Positions 8,324-13,768 of a stretch of 14,481 bases of DNA are shown here, piece by piece (within the stretch, counting starts at the first letter, position 1; every line of letters begins with the position of its first letter). Origin of the DNA: JAULUH01 sp032111745 (GTDB lineage: Bacteria; Chloroflexota; Anaerolineae; JAAEKA01); contig JAULUH010000237.1 of NCBI GenBank assembly GCA_032111745.1, positions 1-14,481 of the forward strand, given 5' to 3'. Position numbers and translations under genes: made by a program. The notes beneath the pieces were generated by a model. That model saw nothing but the letters and a program-made list of their open reading frames with translations, did not search any database and was not told the origin of the DNA.

Positions 8324-9595
8324 ATGAGTGAGACCCCGGCCTGGCAGGCCTACTCGACCAACGGCCATGGGCCAACCAAGCCTGGCGCAAGCCGCCGCCA
8401 CGCCCAGATCGTAGGCTGGGGCATGAGCGTGCCTGAACAAGTCCTCACCAACCATGACCTGGCCCGTATGGTCGATACCACCGACGAGTGGATCCGCTCC
8501 CGCACCGGTATCACAGAGCGTCGCATCGTGTCCGATTCCCGGGAGACGACCGCAGCTCTGGCCATCCGGGCAGCCCGTGCCGCCCTGAAGGTGGCGGACA
8601 TACCCGCCAGCGCTATCGACCTGGTGATCTGCGCCACCTGCACGCCCGATTACATCTTTCCAGCCACGGCCTGCCTGGTGCAGGATGCCCTGGGTGCCAC
8701 TCGCGCCGGTGCCTACGATCTGGGCGCAGCCTGTTCCGGCTTCATCTACGGCATCAGTATGGCTCGAGCCTCCATCCTGGCCGGCGACGTCGAGTACGTG
8801 CTGGTGATCGGCGCCGAGACCATGTCGCGGCTCCTGGACTGGACCGATCGCACCACCTGCGTGCTGTTCGGCGACGGCGCCGGCGCGCTTCTGCTGGCCG
8901 CCAGTGATGAGCCCGGGGGTGTAATGCCCTGCGTGCTGGGCGCCGACGGCTCGGGCAGCAACCTGCTCATGGTGCCGGCCGGCGGCAGCGCCCATCCCGC
9001 CACCCTGGAGACCGTCGCCATGGGCCAGCACGCCATCAAGATGGACGGCAAGGCCGTGTTCCGCTTCGCCACCCGCGTCATGGCCGAGGCCACGCGCGAC
9101 GCCGCCGCTCGCGGCGGCCTCGGCCTGGAAGAGGTCGATCTGATCATCCCCCACCAGGCCAACCAGCGTATCATCCAATCCTCGGTGATCAGCCAGCTCA
9201 AGATCCCTGAGGACAGGGTGTTCGTGAACCTCGACCGCTACGGCAATACGTCCACCGCGTCCATCCCCATCGCCTTGTGCGAGGCCATCGCCGCCGGCCG
9301 GGTAAGGCCTGGCACGAACCTGATCCTAGTGGGCTTTGGCGCCGGCCTCACCTGGGGCGCCATGGCGGTCAAATGGTGTGCACCGGTAGACCGGCCCCCT
9401 TCCCCCTGGTGGCGCACTGCCCAGCTGGAGGCTGGCTATCGCCTGGCCTCGGCTCGTTCGATCTGGCGCCGCGCCGCCCGCCAGGTCTATGGCGACCTGC
9501 TTGGCCCGGCCGACGCGCCTACCCGCCGCGGCCGCCTGCGGGCCAGCATCGATGCCGCCAGGACCACCTGGTCGGCTCGTAAGCCCAGACCCTAG
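8324..9595 (+). CDS. fabH: 3-oxoacyl-[ACP] synthase III (KAS III), with N- and C-terminal extensions
   Basis: Initiating condensing enzyme: it joins an acyl-CoA starter to malonyl-ACP. The catalytic triad is C137 (GAACSGFIYG), H277 (IIPHQANQRII) and N308 (RYGNTSTAS), and the GFGAGLTWGA loop is at 337-346. The core spans about residues 27-351. FabH proteins are normally about 310-335 residues, but this one has 423: some 26 extra at the N-terminus and about 70 at the C-terminus. The C-terminal tail (PVDRPPSPWWRTAQLEAGYR and onward) is rich in Arg, Ala and Trp and ends KPRP. Codon choice in the tail matches the rest of the gene, so a frameshift is not needed to explain it. AGGAG at 8312-8316 supports the ATG. 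The stop overlaps the convergent carrier-protein gene by four bases. The starter-unit preference cannot be read from the sequence. Confidence 0.94.
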   Translation: MSETPAWQAYSTNGHGPTKPGASRRHAQIVGWGMSVPEQVLTNHDLARMVDTTDEWIRSRTGITERRIVSDSRETTAALAIRAARAALKVADIPASAIDLVICATCTPDYIFPATACLVQDALGATRAGAYDLGAACSGFIYGISMARASILAGDVEYVLVIGAETMSRLLDWTDRTTCVLFGDGAGALLLAASDEPGGVMPCVLGADGSGSNLLMVPAGGSAHPATLETVAMGQHAIKMDGKAVFRFATRVMAEATRDAAARGGLGLEEVDLIIPHQANQRIIQSSVISQLKIPEDRVFVNLDRYGNTSTASIPIALCEAIAAGRVRPGTNLILVGFGAGLTWGAMAVKWCAPVDRPPSPWWRTAQLEAGYRLASARSIWRRAARQVYGDLLGPADAPTRRGRLRASIDAARTTWSARKPRP

Positions 9596-10089
9596 GCTAG
9601 CTCCACCAGTAACTGCCCCCGCTCCACAATCTGCCCGGCTTGGCACAGGACCTTGCCTACCACCCCATCCGTAGCAGCGGCGATGCGTAGCTCCATCTTC
9701 ATCGCCTCCAACAGGACGAGGGTCTGCCCCTTCGTCACGAAGTCCCCTTCCTTGACTAGCACGTCCAGCACGTGTCCAGGCATGGTCGCCTCCAGGCTGG
9801 CCGCGCCGGGGCCGGCCGCCACCCTGCCACCCCGCCGCGCCACGGGCTGCGGACGCTCCAACACCCAGGTGGTGCCGGCCATGGCCACATACCGGCGCAG
9901 ACCATCGTGTGCCACGTAGGCCCTCAGCCGCCGGTCGTCTACCTGCAGGTTGAGCCGCCCATGCTCTGGCCGCTGGGCATGCACCAGGTAAGTTCGGTCC
10001 CGGACCGTCACACGGTACCTGTCGCCCTCGCGCTCCACCGTGATGGCGATGGTTTCGTCGCCAACCTGATAAGCGTATTCAGTCTTCAT
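9592..10089 (-). CDS. Biotin carboxyl carrier protein of an acyl-CoA carboxylase (C-terminal part of a split alpha subunit)
   Basis: A 165-residue carrier that shuttles carboxybiotin between the biotin carboxylase and the carboxyltransferase. Residues 97-165 are a biotinyl/lipoyl domain with the biotinylation site K131 in LLEAMKMELRI. Residues 1-85 form a beta-rich stretch (TIAITVEREGDRYRVTVRDR, then RRYVAMAGTTWVL) that resembles the linker region preceding the carrier domain in methylcrotonyl/propionyl-CoA carboxylase alpha subunits, not the Pro/Ala-rich N-terminus of AccB. With the 504-residue biotin carboxylase upstream the sum is about 670 residues, close to a one-piece alpha subunit. The ribosome binding site (AAGGG, close to the ATG) is weak. 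No alternative start exists in the short upstream frame before a TGA. It is the last gene of the leftward operon, 87 bases after the LLM gene. Confidence 0.88.
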   Translation of the reverse strand: MKTEYAYQVGDETIAITVEREGDRYRVTVRDRTYLVHAQRPEHGRLNLQVDDRRLRAYVAHDGLRRYVAMAGTTWVLERPQPVARRGGRVAAGPGAASLEATMPGHVLDVLVKEGDFVTKGQTLVLLEAMKMELRIAAATDGVVGKVLCQAGQIVERGQLLVELA

Positions 10090-10176
10090 GCCCTTGCCAT
10101 ACCAAATCTGCCAGGCTCACGGCCGCAGCCACTATCATTCGCTCGGCCCTGCCAGGATTGTCCTATGCTCCGGCCG

Positions 10177-11052
10177 CTATGGCCGGGGAGGGCCCTGCAG
10201 GATGCGCCAGCGCATGGCGTCCAGCCACGAGCTGGCCTCGGCCCGGGCGGCCAGGTCATCCCGCAGGCCGTGGATGCCTTCCTGCCACCATGTTGCGCCG
10301 GCCGCCGCGTAGTCGGCGGTGATCCCCTCGGCCCGCGGCGCATCGTCGCCAGGGGTCGAGCCCGCCACCACCACGTCGAAAGGAGCGTCGCTCTGGCGCT
10401 GCTCCTGCACGAAGGCCACAATCTCTCGCAGCTGCTCCGGGCTGGGGATGTTGTCCAGGCCGGCATCGCGCAGGATGGGGAAGACGCCATCCCAGAGCGC
10501 CGCGCGGCGGAACGGGGGCTTGTTGGGCCACATGCCCGCCACCCAGATTGGAATGCGCGGCTGCTGCAGCGGCGTGGGCAGGAACTGGGTGTCCCGCACC
10601 CGATAATACTCGCCGTCGTAGCCGAACGGCTCCCCCGACCACAGCCTCTCCAACACCGCCAGCCCCTCGTCCAACATCGCGGCCCGGGTCTTGAAGTCGG
10701 CCGGCTCGCCCAGGTTGGCATACTCGGCCTGTGTCACCCCCAGGCCTACACCCATGATCAGGCGTCCGCCAGACAGGCGATCCAGGGAGACCATCTCCCG
10801 GGCCACCTTCCACGGCCGCCGTCGCGGCAGCGGCGTCACCATGGCGCCAATGCGTATGCGCTCGGTGCTCATGACGATGGCGGCGAGGGCTACCGTCGCA
10901 TCCACCATCGGCATGGCGCCCCAGTCCCACGCGATGTGGTCCCAGATGAAGAAGCCATCCCAGCCCGCATCCTCGGCATCTCTCGCCAACCCAGCCAAGA
11001 CACGGGCATCGCCACAGTCGCCGAAGTTGATGATGTTGATGGCGTAGTACAT
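10177..11052 (-). CDS. LLM class flavin-dependent oxidoreductase (luciferase-like monooxygenase fold)
   Basis: A 291-residue TIM-barrel protein of the luciferase-like family, whose members use FMN or F420 to oxidise or reduce small organic molecules. Family landmarks are GLARDAEDAGWDGFFIWDHI at 21-40, a strand-loop IRIGAMVTPLPRRRPWKVARE at about 66-86, and the signature DRLSGGRLIMGVGLG at 91-105. Substrate and cofactor preference cannot be decided from the sequence. GGAGG stands seven bases before the ATG, an excellent ribosome binding site. The gene lies 20 bases after the biotin carboxylase stop and 87 bases before the carrier-protein start, so it sits between two halves of one carboxylase subunit. 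Whether it works with acyl-CoA metabolism or is a chance insertion is open. Confidence 0.9.
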   Translation of the reverse strand: MYYAINIINFGDCGDARVLAGLARDAEDAGWDGFFIWDHIAWDWGAMPMVDATVALAAIVMSTERIRIGAMVTPLPRRRPWKVAREMVSLDRLSGGRLIMGVGLGVTQAEYANLGEPADFKTRAAMLDEGLAVLERLWSGEPFGYDGEYYRVRDTQFLPTPLQQPRIPIWVAGMWPNKPPFRRAALWDGVFPILRDAGLDNIPSPEQLREIVAFVQEQRQSDAPFDVVVAGSTPGDDAPRAEGITADYAAAGATWWQEGIHGLRDDLAARAEASSWLDAMRWRILQGPPRP

Positions 11053-11072
11053 GGTAGTGCCTCCCGCCCATC

Positions 11073-12587
11073 TTATCTTGTGGTCCCCACGCGGAAGCCG
11101 GATGGCTGCCGCCAGGGGCTATTAGGATCACTTCCGGAGACGTCCCCGACCGCTACCGGCGTCGTTCCCACCGCCGCACCCTCAAGGAGCTCCGACAGCG
11201 CTGCGGCCGCCAGCACCAGGTCGGGCACCTGGCCCGTCGCCGGCTGCCAGTCCGAGAAGGTCTGGTCCACGAAATCCGTCGTCGCCTCCCCGCGGCGGAA
11301 GACCTCATGGTTCACCACGTCGCGCAGGAATGGGATATTGGTCGTCAGTCCCAGCAACACATAGTGGCTGAGCGCCCAGTCCATCTTACGCAGGGCGTCG
11401 GCCCGGTCTTCGCCCACCGCGATCAGCTTGGCGATCATAGGATCGTAGTGCAGGCTGATCTCGTCGCCGGTGGTCACCCCGGCATCCACCCGCACCCCCG
11501 GCCCCACCGGTTCCACCGCCCGCAGCACACGGCCAGTCGCAGGCAGAAAGCCGTTGGCCGGGTCCTCGGCATAGATGCGGCACTCGATCGCGTGGCGGCG
11601 CTGGCTCAACTCTTCCTGGCTGAAGGGAATCGGCTCTCCTGCCGCCACCCGGATCTGCAGCTTGACCAGATCGACACCGGTCACCTGTTCGGTGATGGGG
11701 TGCTCCACTTGCAGGCGGGTGTTCATCTCCAGGAAGTAGAAGTTGCGCTCCCCATCCACCAGGAACTCCAGGGTGCCGGCGTTGACGTACCCCACGGCCC
11801 GCACGGCCGCCACCGCCGCTTCGCCCATGCGCCGGCGCAAGTCCGCGGTCACAAAGGACGATGGCGTCTCCTCGATGATCTTCTGGTGGCGTCGCTGCAC
11901 CGAGCACTCGCGTTCGAAGAGATGCACGGCGTTGCCGTGGCGGTCGCCAAAGACCTGGAACTCCACATGGCGGGGGCTGGGCAGGTATCTCTCCAGGTAG
12001 ATGCGCTCGTCTGCGAACGCATTGAAGGCCTCGCGCCGTGCCGACGCCAGGGCATCGGCCAGGTGGGCCGGGTCGTGCACTGCGCGCATCCCCTTGCCGC
12101 CGCCACCGGCCGTGGCCTTCACCAGCACCGGGTACCCGATACGTCTGGCGGCCGCGGCCAGGTCGTCGTCGCGTTGGCTCTCCTGGTAGCCGGGCACCAC
12201 CGGTACCCCCGCGGCTGCCATGGCCGCGCGGGCCGAGGTCTTGGAGCCCATGGTGCGCATGGCCGCCGGCCCTGGCCCGATGAAGACCAATCCGGCCCGC
12301 TGCACCGCCTCGGCAAAGTCGGCGTTCTCCGATAGAAACCCGTACCCGGGATGGATCGCCTCGCACTGCAGGCGCCAGGCCACCTCGAGGATGCAGTCGC
12401 CACACAGGTAGGACTGGCCCGGCGGCGGTGACCCGATGCGCACAGACTCGTCGGCCAGCATCGTGTGCAGCGCGTTGGCGTCGGCGTCCGAGTAGACGGC
12501 CACCGTTCCAATGCCCATCTCCTGGCACGCCCGTATGATCCGCACCGCGATCTCGCCGCGATTGGCGATCAGGATCTTGCGAAACAT
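11073..12587 (-). CDS. accC: Biotin carboxylase subunit of an acyl-CoA carboxylase (N-terminal part of a split alpha subunit)
   Basis: ATP-grasp enzyme that carboxylates carrier-bound biotin with bicarbonate and ATP. Numbered from the ATG at 12587 it has 504 residues: N-terminal biotin carboxylase domain (KILIANRGEIAVRI), glycine-rich ATP loop GGGGKGM at 161-167, K237, E274, E287 in FLEMN, and the NTRLQVEHPITE segment with R291, Q293 and E295. The catalytic part ends near residue 447. AccC is usually about 450 residues; the additional 57 (PATGQVPDLVLAAAALSELL and onward, ending SPWRQPSGFRVG) look like the region that follows this domain in MccA/PccA alpha subunits. The frame runs up to 12602, but GAGGTG just before the ATG at 12587 and the start of homology favour 12587. 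It is the first gene of an operon with the LLM and carrier genes. The carboxyltransferase is not in the window, so the substrate (acetyl-, propionyl- or other acyl-CoA) is unknown. Confidence 0.93.
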   Translation of the reverse strand: MFRKILIANRGEIAVRIIRACQEMGIGTVAVYSDADANALHTMLADESVRIGSPPPGQSYLCGDCILEVAWRLQCEAIHPGYGFLSENADFAEAVQRAGLVFIGPGPAAMRTMGSKTSARAAMAAAGVPVVPGYQESQRDDDLAAAARRIGYPVLVKATAGGGGKGMRAVHDPAHLADALASARREAFNAFADERIYLERYLPSPRHVEFQVFGDRHGNAVHLFERECSVQRRHQKIIEETPSSFVTADLRRRMGEAAVAAVRAVGYVNAGTLEFLVDGERNFYFLEMNTRLQVEHPITEQVTGVDLVKLQIRVAAGEPIPFSQEELSQRRHAIECRIYAEDPANGFLPATGRVLRAVEPVGPGVRVDAGVTTGDEISLHYDPMIAKLIAVGEDRADALRKMDWALSHYVLLGLTTNIPFLRDVVNHEVFRRGEATTDFVDQTFSDWQPATGQVPDLVLAAAALSELLEGAAVGTTPVAVGDVSGSDPNSPWRQPSGFRVGTTR

Positions 12588-12623
12588 CACGCACCTCACC
12601 ATCCAGACCGAGCCTGATGCCCC

Positions 12624-12632
12624 ATTATATCA
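12624..12632 (-). promoter_or_regulatory. Extended -10 promoter of the carboxylase operon
   Basis: On the minus strand TG, one base, then a perfect TATAAT (12629-12624). The -35 position holds only TGGCGG. Transcription would start near 12617, giving a leader of about 30 bases that contains the GAGGTG ribosome binding site of the biotin carboxylase gene. Confidence 0.65.
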
Positions 12633-12687
12633 TCGCCCCCCACCCACCGCCAGCCGCCCCATGCGTGTTGCGCCCTCGCCCCCATGT

Positions 12688-12714
12688 CGTAGGGGCGGGC
12701 CTCCGTGCCCGCCC
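12688..12714. repeat. REP-like GC palindrome
   Basis: GGGCGGGC (12693-12700) and GCCCGCCC (12707-12714) form a perfect 8-bp stem with a six-base loop CTCCGT, preceded by GTCGTAG. Short palindromes of this GTAGGGGCGGGC type are dispersed in many GC-rich genomes and look like REP elements. There is no T-run on either side, so it does not read as a typical terminator. Confidence 0.5.
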
Positions 12715-12803
12715 TCTTCGCGGCTCCGCGGCTTCGCGCTCCCCGCTCCGCGCTCCGTGCTTCGCGGCCTCGAATTTCGTGCTCCGTGCTTCGTGCGTTC
12801 GCC
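12715..12803. repeat. Degenerate 7-8 bp repeat tract
   Basis: About a dozen degenerate copies of a unit like GCTYCGY follow each other: CTTCGCG, GCTCCGCG, GCTTCGCG, GCTCCGC, GCTCCGT, GCTTCGCG, then GCTCCGT, GCTTCGT and GCGTTCG. No supported reading frame uses it on either strand. It looks like simple-sequence expansion next to the REP-like hairpin. From its end to the promoter at 12882 I see no further feature. Confidence 0.5.
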
Positions 12804-12881
12804 TAACCTTCATGCGTTCGTGATCCAGGGACCCCGCCGCAAAAATCCACCCTTCTGGCCGATGCGCTCACACCAAATCTG

Positions 12882-12890
12882 TGCTATACT
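12882..12890 (+). promoter_or_regulatory. Extended -10 promoter upstream of the MITE and RNA leader
   Basis: TG, one base, then TATACT (12885-12890), again without a clear -35. Transcription would start near 12897, five bases before the MITE-like element. The message would therefore carry that element and the structured leader before the secreted-protein gene, a leader of about 315 bases. Confidence 0.45.
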
Positions 12891-12901
12891 GATAATAGCG
12901 A

Positions 12902-13025
12902 CAGGACTCACGCAGTTGCGGTGTCACCCTGAGCGAAGCGAAGGGTCTCGCCGCTGGTCAGAGAAGATTCTTCGGCTCTGCGGGCCTCAGAATGACATCT
13001 TCGCAGATCAACCTCGTAAGTCCTG
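12902..13025. mobile_element. MITE-like element with terminal and nested inverted repeats
   Basis: The ends CAGGACTCACGCAGTTG (12902-12918) and, read on the minus strand, CAGGACTTACGAGGTTG (13025-13009) match at 14 of 17 positions. Inside lies a second inverted pair: TGTCACCCTGAG (12922-12933) and the complement of 12986-12997 (TGTCATTCTGAG), matching at 10 of 12. The inner sequence (CCTGAGCGAAGCGAAGGG) is of a type I recall as dispersed in intergenic DNA of Chloroflexota and other phyla. The element is 124 bp, has no reading frame of its own and would be mobilised in trans if at all. I see no clear target-site duplication. Confidence 0.6.
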
Positions 13026-13035
13026 AGAGAGAAAA

Positions 13036-13168
13036 GGCAAGCCTAGGCTTGGTGGTCGAGCTGCGGTACAGCCCAGTTGTCCTAGGGAAGGGCCCTTGCG
13101 GGGTGCACCGGTAGCCAGGAGAGCCTGGATACCCGTAGGCGCAAAGGGTTGCCCGCAGCAGGCTTGCC
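13036..13168 (+). ncRNA. Candidate structured RNA leader (cis-regulatory or small RNA), class unknown
   Basis: GGCAAGCCT (13036-13044) and AGGCTTGCC (13160-13168) can form a perfect 9-bp closing helix around 115 bases. Inside are a hairpin GCTG-loop-CAGC (13060-13072) and a hairpin of CCAGG and CCTGG with an AGAG loop (13115-13128), extended by GGTA and TACC (13110-13113, 13130-13133). There are also two mutually exclusive long pairings: CCCTTGCG (13093-13100) with CGCAAAGGG (13140-13148), or TGCGGG (13097-13102) with CCCGCA (13152-13157). It lies in the 5' leader of the small secreted-protein gene, with the ribosome binding site 28 bases after the closing helix. I could not match it to a known riboswitch class. 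In GC-rich DNA some of this pairing may be chance. Confidence 0.4.
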
Positions 13169-13212
13169 CCGGGGGATGGTGAGTTGCCGGGGGAAAAGGA
13201 GGTCTTGCAGCG

Positions 13213-13662
13213 ATGCAAACAGCAAAGTGGACCCTTGGGATCGGGCTTTTGATGATAGCGGCTCTCGCCCTGGCTGGCAGCGTGTTGGCCGGTCCTCTCG
13301 CGGCTGAGCGCGACGTTGATGCCCTGGCCTCCTATTGCCAGTGCTACGAGGCGGCCTCGGCCGCCGTCGCTCCGGCGGACCGGGGCATGGAGGTGGACAT
13401 GGCCGTGGTCAACGCCCGGCGCTTCCGGGCTGACCGCGCCGCCTACCTCGCCGCAGAGGCCGTGAAGAATGTCGACCTGGACGCGCTCCAGGCCCGGCGT
13501 GACCAGGCCTATGCGGCCGCCGCTCAGGCCATCGCCGCCGCCGATCAGGGCGCCGAGGTAGACATGGCCGTCGTCCATACCCTGCGCTATCAGGCTCAAC
13601 GGCTGATGCAAGCTGTGCTGGGTGCGGAGATGGCCTTGGCCCATGCTGCCCATGGCGTTTAG
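13213..13662 (+). CDS. Small secreted protein with internal duplication, function unknown
   Basis: A 149-residue protein I do not recognise. Residues 1-26 are a clear signal peptide (MQTAKW, hydrophobic core, cleavage after about SVLA-G). The mature part is Ala-rich and predicted helical. It contains two similar segments offset by 55 residues. Residues 45-84 (YEAASAAVAPADRGMEVDMAVVNARRFRA and onward) correspond to 100-139 (YAAAAQAIAAADQGAEVDMAVVHTLRYQA and onward), sharing an EVDMAVV core. A CxC pair (C42, C44) precedes the first copy. AAGGAGG (13196-13202) ten bases before the ATG is a strong ribosome binding site. The gene stands alone, behind a promoter, a MITE-like element and a structured leader, and ahead of a terminator-like hairpin. 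It may be a cell-envelope or extracellular protein; no enzymatic motif is visible. Confidence 0.75.
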   Translation: MQTAKWTLGIGLLMIAALALAGSVLAGPLAAERDVDALASYCQCYEAASAAVAPADRGMEVDMAVVNARRFRADRAAYLAAEAVKNVDLDALQARRDQAYAAAAQAIAAADQGAEVDMAVVHTLRYQAQRLMQAVLGAEMALAHAAHGV

Positions 13663-13703
13663 GCCACGTATGGCGTACCTCTAGGCCCTTCCCGTGACTG
13701 GAT

Positions 13704-13729
13704 GGGATCTCCGCGCGAGCGGAGGTCCC
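13704..13729 (+). terminator. Terminator-like hairpin with GNRA loop
   Basis: An 11-bp stem pairs 13704-13714 with 13719-13729: GGGA with TCCC, one T-G wobble, then CTCCGC with GCGGAG, closed by a GCGA tetraloop. It is followed by TGTTCTTG, a poor T-run, so termination may be weak or factor-assisted. Its position between the secreted-protein and UDG-like genes supports a terminator role. Confidence 0.55.
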
Positions 13730-13768
13730 TGTTCTTGAGCCACCTACCGACGCTCAGAAGGTAGCTCC

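Noticed and set aside
10177..11052. Bioluminescence (luciferase) function for the LLM gene
   Set aside because: The fold is shared by many flavin and F420 enzymes, and no lux partner genes (luxC, luxD, luxE or a second subunit) are present.
9772..11364. Long open frame (530 codons) on the plus strand opposite the carrier-protein and LLM genes
   Set aside because: It overlaps clearly recognised genes on the other strand and has a low-complexity Arg/Pro/His-rich translation and no ribosome binding site or homology signal.
12715..12803. Possible CRISPR array
   Set aside because: The units are 7-8 bp, degenerate and contiguous, with no spacers and no cas genes nearby.
12511..13026. Plus-strand frame (171 codons) across the repeat-rich intergenic region
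   Set aside because: It begins opposite the biotin carboxylase gene and is made of repeat-derived sequence (REP-like palindrome, 7-bp tract, MITE), so it is not a credible gene.
13036..13168. Assignment of the leader to a known riboswitch (c-di-AMP, c-di-GMP, cobalamin or TPP)
   Set aside because: Only short generic stretches match (GCCAGGAGA as in cobalamin types; GGGGTG and CCCGTAGGCG as in the c-di-AMP type). The diagnostic conserved cores of each class are missing.
12958..13653. Minus-strand frame (231 codons) opposite the small secreted protein
   Set aside because: The plus-strand gene has a signal peptide, a strong ribosome binding site and a repeat at protein level. The minus frame runs through the MITE-like element and shows none of these.
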